Shown here: positions 47,185 to 56,241 of the stretch, in pieces | How the letters are laid out: every line of letters starts with the position of its first letter | How positions within the stretch are numbered: the stretch's first letter is position 1 | DNA from: Paenibacillus sp. cl123 | Lineage (GTDB): Bacteria > Bacillota > Bacilli > Paenibacillales > NBRC-103111 | DNA length: 64,000 nt | Direction of reading: 5' to 3' | Assembly (NCBI RefSeq): GCF_900101595.1 | Contig: NZ_FMYY01000003.1 | Span: 367,889 to 431,888, forward strand | Position numbers and translations under genes: made by a program | Notes under the pieces: model-generated | Databases searched by the model: none | What the model saw: the letters and a program-made list of their open reading frames with translations, nothing else | What the model was told of the DNA's origin: nothing

Positions 47185-47495
47185 TCAAATGTCTATATAC
47201 ACGGGGGATAGAGTGGCGATTCCGCTTGGATGGTTACCCAATAATATCATCGAAGCTGCATTATTGAGTAAAGCGGCTTTAAAGACCTCCCTTGGATACA
47301 CAAATTCTGAGTTAATAGTTCCGGCAGAAATGACGTGAATGACAGCTATCATATTTTTAATGGCCATGGTGATGATGCCGAACTTTTCTTGGGCTTCGCT
47401 TTCAAGATCAAACGTTTTCTGAAGAACTTCGTATGCGTCAACCGGTGAATTAATGATAATACTAGATCGAGCATTGCCCTTTTTCCCTTACATGC
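47185..47495 (-). pseudogene. RadC-family (JAB domain) fragment
   Basis: The frame reads INSPVDAYEVLQKTFDLESE, then SAGTINSEFVYPREVFKAAL and NNAASMILLGNHPSG, which is the JAMM/RadC core. It lacks the N-terminal helix-hairpin-helix part and a start codon, and ends early at TGA after PVYIDI, before the usual C-terminus. An upstream piece (VKHVREKG) lies in another frame. RadC-like genes are frequent on phage and integrative elements, so this is probably a decayed mobile-element gene. Confidence 0.7.
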
Positions 47496-47546
47496 TTGAC
47501 TAATAAAAATTAATCCGAACCATTTACAATCACTCCCTCGTCCTCA

Positions 47547-47726
47547 TGTCCCTTACGGGGCGAACGGATCAGGACGGAAAAGCCGAAAGTGCAAGGCTCG
47601 CCAAGAGGTTGGCCAGTGGATCAGCGAAGATGGTCCTTCGGCCATCATCCTTATCTCTTCAGCCACCCGAAGGGTTGCCTTGCACTGTAGGCTCGGACTG
47701 GTAAGGTAGCAATAACGTAAGGGACA
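47547..47726. repeat. 180-bp foldback element with nested inverted repeats
   Basis: TGTCCCTTACG (47547) is matched by CGTAAGGGACA ending at 47726. Inside, GTGCAAGGC pairs with GCCTTGCAC, and in the centre GATGGTC-CTTC-GGCCATC forms a hairpin. No ORF is present and no target duplication is clear. It may be a MITE or a structured RNA. Beyond it, 47727-47942 is AT-rich and shows no gene. Confidence 0.65.
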
Positions 47727-47942
47727 GACAAACTTAAGTTCAAGGCGAGCTGAGGGCAGTTCTCTACCAGTTCACTCCATCTTTTACTTTTTTAGAGATA
47801 AAGTAATAAATGTGGATTTTCATTCTGTTCTTCAAAAATTGCTGAGCTTATTTCCGCAGTTCAACAAGGCTACAACTAAATAGGGCAAGAGATCAGTTCT
47901 TTGTCAACTGCATAATGGATTGCCAGTTTCCCAAAAGTTGAG

Positions 47943-48146
47943 TTATTTATTTTTTTTTGATCCTTTTATTTCTTCATGTAGTAAACCCAATTTATAATTG
48001 ATGTTCAACGCTATGCCAATCAATATTAAAACCAAAAGTATAACCGTTTCTGAACTGTTAACTTGATACATAACTCCGAATAACGACAAAATACCAATCA
48101 ACAGATAATATCCAATTACGGAAGCGACAATAAAGATAAATATCAC
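47943..48146 (-). CDS. Small two-helix membrane protein of unknown function
   Basis: A 67-aa protein with two hydrophobic helices (about residues 2-24 and 33-51) and a basic tail ending KGSKKNK. The start is GTG 48146 with a very good site (AAGGAGG, seven bases upstream). It is AT-rich like the other small genes of the island. It resembles them in size and layout, but no family is recognised. Confidence 0.65.
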   Translation of the reverse strand: MIFIFIVASVIGYYLLIGILSLFGVMYQVNSSETVILLVLILIGIALNINYKLGLLHEEIKGSKKNK

Positions 48147-48228
48147 GGAGTTGCCTCCTTATTGTTTCCTGAATTTGGGGACAAGGGCGTGCGCCGCCGG
48201 TAGACGGGCAATGCCGAACGACAGCCGG

Positions 48229-49753
48229 GGAAGCTGTCCAGTTGCTGGTACTCGACATGCTGAGTGGTCGAAATGCCCTGATGAATGTGGATAAATGGGC
48301 CGCGGAGCACGATTTGGATCAATTGCTTCGTCCAGGCCTTCAGGCCTCCTGGTTCAACGACGACGCACTCGGACGCCACCTGGACCGGCTTTATGAAGCG
48401 GACATCCACCACGTTTACTCCGACTTCCAACTGCATGTGTACCAACACGAGCGCATCCCGATGAGCGTGTTTCACGGCGACACGACGAGTATGTCCGTTT
48501 ACGGGGCATACACGAAACTGAGCAAGGCGCTGCAGATTGTCGAAGGCTACAGCCGTGACCGGCGAGGCGCGAAGCAAATCTAGTTCGGGTTGATCGGCAA
48601 CGCCGACGGGATCCCCCTGTATGGCGATGTGCACGATGGGAACACCTCAGACAAAACCTGGAATAAGGACGTGCTGGAGAAACTCCATGCGCAGTGCGCT
48701 GCCGTGAAGCTGAACGATTTCGTTTACGTCGCCGATTCGGCGGCGATGAGCAAGGCGACTCTCGATGTCGCAAAAAGCGCGAACGCCTACCTCTTGACCC
48801 GCGCTCCCAACCAACTGAAGATCGTTAAAGCGGCGCTGGCTTCTGCCGATGCACCGGACGCCTCCTGATCGGAGAAGGTGTCGTTCGTCTCGTCCAACGA
48901 AGGCGCTACGTACCGCTGGATGGCTGCGGAAGCCGAGCATGAGGGTCATACGCTCCGCCTGATCGTCGTGGAGTCCAGTGCGCTGGACAAGAAAAAGGAA
49001 AACACGTTAACCTGCGAGCGGGAGGCCGAACGCGACCGTTTGACACAAGCCGCAAAGGAAGCGGCTCAAACGCCGTTTCATTGCCGGGCCGATGCCCAGC
49101 AAGCCGCCGAAGCCTTTCGAGCCGGGCAATCGCCCCGGTTTCATCAGGTGGACGTGACCGTTCGGCCGCAGGAGGTTGTTCGTAAAAACGGGGACGTCCG
49201 AAGCAAGGCGAAGCTCCCCAAGTCGATACGGTTTACGTGCTGGAGGCCGCGATCACGCCAGACGAAGCGCGGTTTCACGAAGCGCGCCGGCGGGCGTCCC
49301 GCTTCGTGCTGGCCACCACCTTGCCGTCCGAGTGACGTGGCGAACCGATGGAGGGGACGGCGTTACTTTGCTTGTATAAAGGACAAATCCACATCGAAAT
49401 GAATTTCTCCTTTTTGAAGGATCCCGTGTATACGGACGAAATTTACTTGAAGAAGCCGGAGCGCGTGAAGGTGCTGGGGTACTTGTTCTTGTTGGCACTC
49501 ACGGTCTACCGGGTGTTCCAACGCCGCATTCGCCAGCACATCACGGAGCAAAACCCGATGCACGGGTCGGGCGGCCGGAATCCTGCGCAAGCCGACAGCC
49601 GCCGCCATATTCCAAATCTTCAAGTATCGTAAGGTCGTCGTGTTTCGCCTGCCGGACGGTGCCCGAACCCGGCAATTCGCTCGCCCCCTGAGCAAAGAGG
49701 AGAAGCGGGTGTTGACCTATCTCGGTTTGGATGAATCGGTTTATCTCGGCTAA
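48229..49753 (+). pseudogene. IS1634-family transposase, degenerate (copy 2)
   Basis: DDE transposase related to IS1634 (IS4 superfamily). Recognisable stretches are LIGNADGIPLYGDVHDGNTS, FVYVADSAAMSKATLD, YLLTRAPNQLKIVK and, near the end, HIEMNFSFLKDPVYTDEIYL and KPERVKVLGYLFLLALTVYR. In-frame stops occur at 48581 (TAG), 48866 (TGA) and 49333 (TGA), and frame changes near 49200 and 49570-49620. The N-terminal part is missing. A perfect 10-bp hairpin follows (49771-49800). The right end of the element is probably near 49872 (GCGGAATGTGAG); no left end was found. Confidence 0.85.
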
Positions 49754-49770
49754 TCGAATTGACTTGCTTC

Positions 49771-49800
49771 AGCGATGGTTTTGCTTCTTGAACCATCGCT
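49771..49800. terminator. Hairpin downstream of the transposase remnant
   Basis: AGCGATGGTT (49771-49780) and AACCATCGCT (49791-49800) pair perfectly around a 10-base loop. It is inside the IS and may once have been its terminator; no strong T-run follows. Confidence 0.5.
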
Positions 49801-49917
49801 ACATCCGTTTCACGGCTGGTTGACCCCTAAAAATTCCATTCACTACCACATGTCTGGGGTGCGGAATGTGAGTTATTAAGGTAACGATTCTTGAGGCAAC
49901 GCCGTAGAGACCTAAGC

Positions 49918-50562
49918 CTACTTCTTCAGCAAAGCCAGCCTGTACGCATATTCGAACAGAAACTCAAATGCTTCCAAGTGGCGCTTTGCCTCGAAAGCAT
50001 TGGCCCCCCAAGCGCACACGCCATGCTTGCGGATCAAAATGCCCGGGATACGCGGGAGAATAGCTTGCTCCACCAGCTCGGCGATTCGCGGAATTTCCGC
50101 ATAGTTCGGTACGATCGGAATGTCGATCTGGGCTTCCTCTTCCCAGATATTGAACGCTTTGATCAGCTCAACGCCGTCGATCGGCACGCTGCCTCGTTCC
50201 CCGTACAGCTCCGAAACCAAGTTGTTGAATACCGTATGCACATGGAAAATAGCGCCCGCGCCTGTCGCTTTATAAATCTCGCAGTGGATCAGCGTTTCGG
50301 CGGATGGTCTGAGCGCTGTCGCTTCAATGGCTTTGCCGTCCTGATCAACAAGCAGATAGTCCGACGGGGTATTGACGGACTTGTCCTTGCCGCTCGCTGT
50401 TACGGCGAAGGCAAATTGCTCGCGCTCGAAGGGGCCGACGCGGACGGACAAATTGCCGCTCGTGCCGGGGAACCAGCCGCGCCCGGCGAGCAGTGTCTTG
50501 ATCTCCCGCAATTCGGCGAACGCCTGCTGCTTGTCCTCCAAGGTGATATGCTGGAAATTCAT
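49918..50562 (-). CDS. mtnB: Methylthioribulose-1-phosphate dehydratase MtnB
   Basis: Class II aldolase-fold, zinc-dependent dehydratase of the methionine salvage pathway, making 2,3-diketo-5-methylthiopentyl-1-phosphate. Zn ligands are in FHVHTVFNNL and IRKHGVCAWG, and GWFPGTSGNLSVRV is the N-terminal signature. Length 214 aa. It is the last gene of the pro-mtn operon and overlaps mtnX by 4 bases. Its 3' end borders the IS remnant; coding is intact. Confidence 0.92.
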   Translation of the reverse strand: MNFQHITLEDKQQAFAELREIKTLLAGRGWFPGTSGNLSVRVGPFEREQFAFAVTASGKDKSVNTPSDYLLVDQDGKAIEATALRPSAETLIHCEIYKATGAGAIFHVHTVFNNLVSELYGERGSVPIDGVELIKAFNIWEEEAQIDIPIVPNYAEIPRIAELVEQAILPRIPGILIRKHGVCAWGANAFEAKRHLEAFEFLFEYAYRLALLKK

Positions 50563-51224
50563 CTCGCGTTCATCTCCTCCAAGTGGTTGATCACATCGTG
50601 AAACGTTTCAAATGGTTTGTAATTCAAGTGAAGCTCCTCGCAAAGGTCAATCAGATGCGCCCGGGCGAACACCGTGTCGACCAGCTTCGCGCCAGCGAAG
50701 TCGGTGACGCTGTCCCCGATCAGGATGCGCTCGTATTGCTCGGCCGGGTAGCGGCGGATGATGGCCGTTTTGCACATGCCGCAGTCATTGTCGCAATGCT
50801 CATCGCACGCATGGGGCCATTCGATGCGGATAAACGGGCCGCTGAAGTCGCTGCCATTGCAGTAAATATGGTCCTGCGGAATCGGAAACTCCGCAAGCAC
50901 CGGATAAACGAAGAAATCGATGCCTCCGCTCGTGACGAGGAAGACGATGTTTTCCCGCTTGCAGTAAGCGAGCAGGTCGGCAAATCCTTCGCGGATCCGG
51001 ACATTGCCGATCGCATAGTCGACAATTTCCTGCTTGCGGGAGGCGGGGAGCAGGGCGAACATGCGCCCTACGCCTTCCCGCACCGATATCTGCTTGCCGA
51101 TGACCTGCTCCACGAGCTTGTCCCAGCCTTCGGGCTTGAAATGCTTCATGATCGCGACGATATTATCATTAACCGTGATCGTGCCGTCAAAATCGCAGAA
51201 AATGATGCGCTGCTTCTTCGTCAT
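50559..51224 (-). CDS. mtnX: HK-MTPenyl-1-P phosphatase MtnX
   Basis: HAD-type phosphatase that dephosphorylates the enol product of MtnW. Motif I is FCDFDGTITVNDNI, motif II VTSGGIDFF, and motif IV LIGDSVTDFAGAK. A Cys/His-rich insert (HACDEHCDNDCGMCK) is a family mark that may bind metal. Length 221 aa. It overlaps both neighbours by 4 bases. The mtnW-mtnX-mtnB order is as in Bacillus. Confidence 0.93.
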   Translation of the reverse strand: MTKKQRIIFCDFDGTITVNDNIVAIMKHFKPEGWDKLVEQVIGKQISVREGVGRMFALLPASRKQEIVDYAIGNVRIREGFADLLAYCKRENIVFLVTSGGIDFFVYPVLAEFPIPQDHIYCNGSDFSGPFIRIEWPHACDEHCDNDCGMCKTAIIRRYPAEQYERILIGDSVTDFAGAKLVDTVFARAHLIDLCEELHLNYKPFETFHDVINHLEEMNAR

Positions 51225-52501
51225 TCCTTGATCCCCCAGGCTTCAATGGCCGCCTGCAGCTCCGGATGCCCGTCCGCCGCAAAGGCGCGCAGCGGGATTC
51301 CGCTCAGGCAGGCCTCGATCGCTTGACGGAAAGCGCGTCCGCCTGCCGCGGCTCCCTGCGGATGGCCGTGAACGCCGCCCCCAGCATTGACGACAACGTC
51401 GTGGCCGAAATCGCGCAATATCCACGGGACAAGTCCCGGATGAATGCCTGCCGACGGAACCGGAAAGCTCCGCGCTAAGGCCAACGTCCGATCCGCAGAA
51501 GCGCCCAACGCATAATCCGAAGCTTGTGTCGTCAGCAGCGCGTCCTTGATGGCCATATTTTCTTCAAGCGGCATGACGACAGAGCCGTAAGGCGAAGGGA
51601 ACAGCACAAGATCGGCTCCGGCCAGACGCATCAGCTTGCCCAGCAGCACATTGGCCGAGATGCCGTGATACGTGGACGGATAGAACGCTCCGGCCAGGGC
51701 AGGATGGGCCATAATCGGGACGTTCACATCCGGGTGGCGGCTAAGCTCGCTGAGCGCATCGAAGCCGTAGGCGAGCACATTGAACAGCAGGGCATTGGCT
51801 CCCGCTCCGATGGCACGCTTCGCCTGCTCGACCAGGTCGAACGTCGGTCCGGTCAGGTTGGCCGCGTACAGCAGCTTTTGACCGGTCTCGCGCTGCGCTT
51901 GAGCGGCCGCCTCCATGCAGACCTCGACACGGCGTTCGATAGGGGTCAGCGGATTTTCGAACAATATTTCGTCGTCCTTGATCAGATCGACTCCGCCAAG
52001 CGCCTGCTGGTAAAATTGTTCGCGCAAAGCTGGAAGATCATGGCCGATGACCGACTTGAAGATGCTCATCAGCAGCGGACGATCCTGAACGCCCAGCAGC
52101 TGCCGGACGCCAGGGAGTCCGAAACGCGGACCCGGGAAAGCGGACAGGAAGCCGTCCGAGAACGATAGATCGATCAGCTTGATTCGGCCGTCCATGGACA
52201 GCTTGCCGAACACGGTCACGAGCAGGGCGGGAATATCCCGGCTGAAGTTGACGTCGGGATAAGCGATCTGTATGTCGGCATAACGCTCTCCCGGCTGGCG
52301 GCTGTCCGGCTCGTGAACGGTGACGTCCACGACTTGACCAAGATGCTTCTCCATCTCGGCCTTGCGCGCTTCAGGCAGATCGGTCCAGCTTCCTACAGTC
52401 AGACCGACCGCAATCCCAAGCGCTTTTTTCTGAAAATCGGCTTTATCGTCATAGGCGCGGTAAGTCGCCACGCAGTAAGTTTGATAGGCTTGTAAGTTCA
52501 A
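51221..52501 (-). CDS. mtnW: 2,3-diketo-5-methylthiopentyl-1-phosphate enolase MtnW (RuBisCO-like)
   Basis: RuBisCO-like protein that enolises DK-MTP-1-P and fixes no CO2. The Mg-binding carbamylated Lys is in GGVDLIKDDEILFENPL. Other motifs are TVGSWTDLP, NLTGPTFDL, HPALAGAF and NAGGGVHGHPQGAAAGG. I use TTG 52501, seven bases after AAGGTGG; an in-frame ATG 52528 is possible and would touch proC. Length 426 aa. It follows proC by about 30 bases, so proline and methionine-salvage genes share a transcript. Confidence 0.92.
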   Translation of the reverse strand: MNLQAYQTYCVATYRAYDDKADFQKKALGIAVGLTVGSWTDLPEARKAEMEKHLGQVVDVTVHEPDSRQPGERYADIQIAYPDVNFSRDIPALLVTVFGKLSMDGRIKLIDLSFSDGFLSAFPGPRFGLPGVRQLLGVQDRPLLMSIFKSVIGHDLPALREQFYQQALGGVDLIKDDEILFENPLTPIERRVEVCMEAAAQAQRETGQKLLYAANLTGPTFDLVEQAKRAIGAGANALLFNVLAYGFDALSELSRHPDVNVPIMAHPALAGAFYPSTYHGISANVLLGKLMRLAGADLVLFPSPYGSVVMPLEENMAIKDALLTTQASDYALGASADRTLALARSFPVPSAGIHPGLVPWILRDFGHDVVVNAGGGVHGHPQGAAAGGRAFRQAIEACLSGIPLRAFAADGHPELQAAIEAWGIKE

Positions 52502-52530
52502 GACGGTACCACCTTTGCTTGAATCCATTA

Positions 52531-53400
52531 TTATTTATTCGGTAAAGCTGCCGAGTCGCTGAGCGAAGAGCCGATTTCGGCGGCGCGGCTGGCCGAACGG
52601 AGAACGGCCTGGGCAACGGCTTCCGGGAAGCCTCGGCTTTCCAGCAGCTCCAACGCGGCTTGAGTCGTGCCGTTCGGCGAGGTGACCTTACGGCGCAGCT
52701 CGGCCGGTTCCTGGCCGGTCGTCTCGACCATGCGGCCCGCTCCGAGCACAGTCTGAACGGTCAGACGGCGTGCTTCGTCGCGGTCCAAGCCGCCTTGAAC
52801 GCCGCCTTCGATCATCGCTTCCATCATATAGTAAATATAAGCGGGACCGCTGCCGGACAGCCCGGTGATGGCATCCAGCAGCCGTTCCTCGACGACGCTT
52901 ACGATACCGGTGGAGCGGAAGATATGCTCCGCAGCGGCACGCTGGGTTTCTGTGGCGGCTGCCGAGAAGCTCAGCCCCGTCGCTCCCAGCCCGATCGTGC
53001 TGGATGTGTTGGGCATCGTGCGTGCGACCGGCATGGCATTATTCCCAAGCAGGCCGCAGATCGTCTCGATGGAAAGACCGGCGATAACGGAGACGAGCAG
53101 CTGACGCTCGCTGAGCAAGCTTTGCAGGCCGCGGACGCCTTCGAGGGCATCCTTCGGTTTGAAGGCAATCACGACCACATCGGCTTCCCGGATGGCGAGC
53201 TCTTTCTCGGCCTGATGCAGGGATTGGCGAACGCCGTATGTTTGCTGCAGCTCTTGCAGGCGGTCTTCATTGGAGCGGTTGGTGACGAAAATTTGCTCCG
53301 GGTGAATGCCTCCTTGCCCGACCAAGCCGCGGATGATGGCTTCCGCCATGGAGCCGGCGCCGATGAATGCGATATTGAGCGAAGACCAAGTCGTGGACAT
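52531..53400 (-). CDS. proC: Pyrroline-5-carboxylate reductase ProC
   Basis: NAD(P)H-dependent last step of proline synthesis. Rossmann motif IAFIGAGSMAEAIIRGL at residue 9 on. The C-terminal ProC signature is AITGLSGSGPAYIYYMMEAM, followed by TSPNGTTQAALELLESRGF. Length 289 aa. It lies 35 bases after proA in the T-box-controlled operon. Bacillus species carry several ProC paralogues; here the link to proBA points to biosynthesis. Confidence 0.95.
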   Translation of the reverse strand: MSTTWSSLNIAFIGAGSMAEAIIRGLVGQGGIHPEQIFVTNRSNEDRLQELQQTYGVRQSLHQAEKELAIREADVVVIAFKPKDALEGVRGLQSLLSERQLLVSVIAGLSIETICGLLGNNAMPVARTMPNTSSTIGLGATGLSFSAAATETQRAAAEHIFRSTGIVSVVEERLLDAITGLSGSGPAYIYYMMEAMIEGGVQGGLDRDEARRLTVQTVLGAGRMVETTGQEPAELRRKVTSPNGTTQAALELLESRGFPEAVAQAVLRSASRAAEIGSSLSDSAALPNK

Positions 53401-53435
53401 GGGAACAGCTCCTTTACATGAAATAGAATATCCGT

Positions 53436-54728
53436 TTAGCCGCGGATCTGACCGTTGCCGGCGATTATATATTTGCTCGAGGTCAGAGCGGGCAGCCCCA
53501 TCGGACCGCGGACATGCAGCTTCTGCGTACTGATGCCGATCTCCGCGCCGAAGCCGAACTCGAAGCCGTCGGTGAACCGGGTGGAGGCGTTATGATAGAC
53601 GGCTGCGGCATCGACCTCATTCAGGAAACGGACGGCGTTCAAGTCGTCTTCCGTGACGATGCACTCCGAATGTTTGGTGCCATGGGCTGCAATATGGGCG
53701 AGCGCCTCATCGACGCTGCCAACCACCTTGATATTCAGAATATAGTCGTTGTATTCCGTATCCCAGTCCTGCTCGCTAGCCGCATGGATGCCGGGTAACA
53801 GGCTGCGGGCTGCATCGTCGCCGCGGAGCTCGACGCGCTGCTGTACGAACTGCTCGGCTATGGCAGGCAGATGACGCGCTGCGAAATCGCGGTGCACGAG
53901 CAGCGTCTCCATGGAGTTGCATACGGACGGCCGCTGCACCTTGGCGTTGATGGCGATGCGCAGCGCCATATCCGGATCTGCGCTGGCGTCAATGAACGTG
54001 TGGCAGATGCCGGCTCCGGTCTCTATCACCGGAACGGAAGCGTTCCGAACGACGTTCTGGATCAGCGCCGCGCCGCCGCGCGGGATCAGCACATCCAGCA
54101 GACCGTTCAGCTTCAGCATCTCATCGGCCGAGGAACGGCTGGGGTCCAGAATAAGCTGAAGCGCTTCGGACGGCAGCTCGGTTTGACTAAGCGCTTCGTG
54201 CAGCACCTCCACAATGCGGCGATTCGATTCCAGCGCCGCCGAGCCTCCCCGCAGCACAACCGCATTGCCGGTCTTCAGACATAAGCCTGCGGCATCGACG
54301 GTCACATTCGGCCGCGCTTCGTAGATCATGCCGATAACGCCGAGAGGGACCCGCACCTTGCGGATGGAGAGCCCGTTCGGCCGCTCGAAGCTCTCGAGCT
54401 CTTCGCCGATTGGATCGGGCAGCAGCGCCACCTCGCGCAGCCCTTCCGCCATAGCTACGATGCGCGCTTCATTCAGCGCAATCCGGTCGAGCAGGGAGGA
54501 GGAGGTGCCGTTTTCGCGCCCGCGATGCAGGTCCAGCGCGTTGGCCACGATGATTGAGGCGGTCTCCTGAATCAGCGCGTCTGCCATAAGCAGCAGCGCG
54601 TTGTTTTTTTGCTCGGTGGATAGCAGAGCAAGCCTGGGGGCCGCTGTCTTGGCCGTCTGGGCTTTGCGTACAACTTCGGATAGCTGACTGGAGTCGAGAG
54701 AGAAAGCTTCAGTGATGGGATGGGACAT
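53436..54728 (-). CDS. proA: Gamma-glutamyl phosphate reductase ProA
   Basis: NADPH-dependent aldehyde-dehydrogenase-fold enzyme reducing glutamyl phosphate to the semialdehyde. The catalytic Cys is in QRPSVCNSMETLLVH. VPLGVIGMIYEARPNVTVDA and GNAVVLRGGSAALESNR bind cofactor, and FGFGAEIGISTQKLHVRGPM is near the end. Length 430 aa. About 33 bases separate it from proB; GAAGGAGG precedes the ATG. Confidence 0.95.
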   Translation of the reverse strand: MSHPITEAFSLDSSQLSEVVRKAQTAKTAAPRLALLSTEQKNNALLLMADALIQETASIIVANALDLHRGRENGTSSSLLDRIALNEARIVAMAEGLREVALLPDPIGEELESFERPNGLSIRKVRVPLGVIGMIYEARPNVTVDAAGLCLKTGNAVVLRGGSAALESNRRIVEVLHEALSQTELPSEALQLILDPSRSSADEMLKLNGLLDVLIPRGGAALIQNVVRNASVPVIETGAGICHTFIDASADPDMALRIAINAKVQRPSVCNSMETLLVHRDFAARHLPAIAEQFVQQRVELRGDDAARSLLPGIHAASEQDWDTEYNDYILNIKVVGSVDEALAHIAAHGTKHSECIVTEDDLNAVRFLNEVDAAAVYHNASTRFTDGFEFGFGAEIGISTQKLHVRGPMGLPALTSSKYIIAGNGQIRG

Positions 54729-54761
54729 GGAAAAAGGCCTCCTTCTGGAATAGCTTCGGGT

Positions 54762-55904
54762 TTAATTGGATGCAGCGGCATCCTTGGCTTTGCCTGTCGT
54801 GGCGGCCAGGGTGATCCATTCATCACGATGGATAACCTCGATCCGCTGCACATCAATCCGCTTCTGGACTTCGTCGGTACCGAGGCCGGCGACAGCCTGG
54901 AGCTGCCAGGCCGCATAATTGACGACGCCGCGGCCGATCGTACGATGCGCGAGGTTCACGACTTCGATCACATCGCCGGGATGGAAATCGCCTTCCACCT
55001 CGCGAACGCCCGCCGGCAGCAGGCTGCGGCCGCCTGCCACGAGCGCTTGCTCCGCTCCTTCGTCGACAGTGACCGTGCCCTGAGGCTGGGAATGAAAGCC
55101 CAGCCATTGCTTCTTCATCGGCAGGCTGTGCGCCGTCGTATCGAAGTATGTCCCTTTGCCGGTACCGTCGACCGCGAGCAGGGCGTCTCCCGGCTCTACG
55201 ACCCGGCCGATAAACAGCGGGATGCCGCCGCGCATCGCGATGCGGGCCGCTTCCAGCTTGGAGCGCATCCCGCCGGTGCCAACTGCGGACCCGGAGCCTC
55301 CGGCGAGCCGGTACAGCTCCTCGTCGATTTCGGAGACCCGGTCGATCCGGCGTGCGTCGGGATTGCTGCGCGGATCGCCGTTGTACAGACCGTCGATATC
55401 GGTGATGATCACGAGCTTCTGAGCACGGACCAGATTGGCGACCAGCGCCGACAGCGTATCGTTGTCGCCGAATTTGAGCTCATCGACGGATACAGTGTCG
55501 TTTTCATTGATAATCGGCACCATGCCGCGGCGCAGCAGCTCCTCCAGCGTCATCTGGGCATTGTGGATTCGCTTGCGGCTGACGAAGTCGGAGCGAGTCA
55601 GCAAAATCTGTCCGACGCCGATGCCGTGGCGGCCGAAGGCCTCGTGATAAGCCTGCATCAGCAGCGCCTGGCCGACAGACGCCGACGCCTGCTTCTCATG
55701 CAGCTGCTTGGGCCGGGACGGGTAGCCAAGCTCCCGGAAGCCTGCGGCTACGGCGCCTGAGGTCACCAGCAGGACAGGGCAGCCTCGGCGGTGAAGGGCG
55801 GCGAGCTCGCCGGCAAAAAATTCGATTTGTTCCCGGTTCAGTCCGCCTTCGCTGGACGTCAGCGAGCTGCTGCCGATTTTAATTACAATCGCTTGCTGCA
55901 TCAT
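54762..55904 (-). CDS. proB: Glutamate 5-kinase ProB
   Basis: First enzyme of proline synthesis, feedback-inhibited by proline. The kinase domain opens with VIKIGSSSLTSSEGGLNREQ and contains INENDTVSVDELKFGDND and VGTGGMRSKLEAARIAM. A C-terminal PUA domain (about residues 280-365; SLLPAGVREVEGDFHPGDVI) is present. Length 380 aa. It is the first gene after the T-box leader. Confidence 0.95.
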   Translation of the reverse strand: MMQQAIVIKIGSSSLTSSEGGLNREQIEFFAGELAALHRRGCPVLLVTSGAVAAGFRELGYPSRPKQLHEKQASASVGQALLMQAYHEAFGRHGIGVGQILLTRSDFVSRKRIHNAQMTLEELLRRGMVPIINENDTVSVDELKFGDNDTLSALVANLVRAQKLVIITDIDGLYNGDPRSNPDARRIDRVSEIDEELYRLAGGSGSAVGTGGMRSKLEAARIAMRGGIPLFIGRVVEPGDALLAVDGTGKGTYFDTTAHSLPMKKQWLGFHSQPQGTVTVDEGAEQALVAGGRSLLPAGVREVEGDFHPGDVIEVVNLAHRTIGRGVVNYAAWQLQAVAGLGTDEVQKRIDVQRIEVIHRDEWITLAATTGKAKDAAASN

Positions 55905-55929
55905 AAGAATTCACGCTTCTCTCGGTAAA

Positions 55930-56165
55930 ATGAAAAAGGCCCCGTCCATGAAGGACGAAAGCCTGTAACTTCCGCGGTACCACCTTGCTTGATGACATGC
56001 GTCATCCATCTTGGTTCCCTCGTAACGGCAGGGAGCGCCGTCCAACTCTTCGCTGGCCGTTCGGGGGCGGGTTCGGATAGTCTTCACGGTAAATTCTCGC
56101 AGCCGGTGGAATTTACTCTCTGAGCGTGCAGGGGCTTTCCTACTATTCCCTTCATTACGTTTACT
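55930..56165 (-). promoter_or_regulatory. T-box riboswitch of the pro-mtn operon, specifier CCC
   Basis: On the minus strand AAGGTGGTACCGCGG (complement of 55972-55986) is the T-box. Before it, GGGAATAGTAGGAAAG and CTATCCGAACCCGCCC fold as stem I: GGAAAG pairs with CTATCC and GGG with CCC. This leaves GAA-CCC-G in the specifier loop, so the codon is CCC (Pro) at 56069-56071. The terminator (AGGCTTTCGTCC with GGACGGGGCCT, then TTTTT) lies at about 55933-55963. Uncharged tRNA-Pro should allow readthrough. Confidence 0.85.
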
Positions 56166-56173
56166 TTCTTCTA

Positions 56174-56203
56174 AGAATATCATGCGCTCCGGCGGTTTGT
56201 AAA
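56174..56203 (-). promoter_or_regulatory. Candidate sigma-A promoter of the pro-mtn operon
   Basis: On the minus strand TTTACA (complement of 56198-56203) and TATTCT (complement of 56174-56179) are 18 bases apart, just before the T-box leader. Readthrough from mtnE upstream is an alternative source of transcripts. Confidence 0.5.
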
Positions 56204-56241
56204 GGCGGCCGGGTTACCCGCCGGGAGCGGCGTCTTGCCAG

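Noticed and set aside
44916..49872. CRISPR array in the accessory island
   Set aside because: No regularly spaced direct repeats were seen; the repeats present are inverted or tandem pairs.
49891..50601. Long plus-strand ORF opposite mtnB
   Set aside because: Shadow of mtnB; the minus strand carries the clear MtnB motifs and operon overlap.
52495..52520. GGTGGTACC before mtnW as a second T-box
   Set aside because: Only the short core-like string matches; there is no stem I, no specifier and no terminator, and the string serves as a ribosome binding site.
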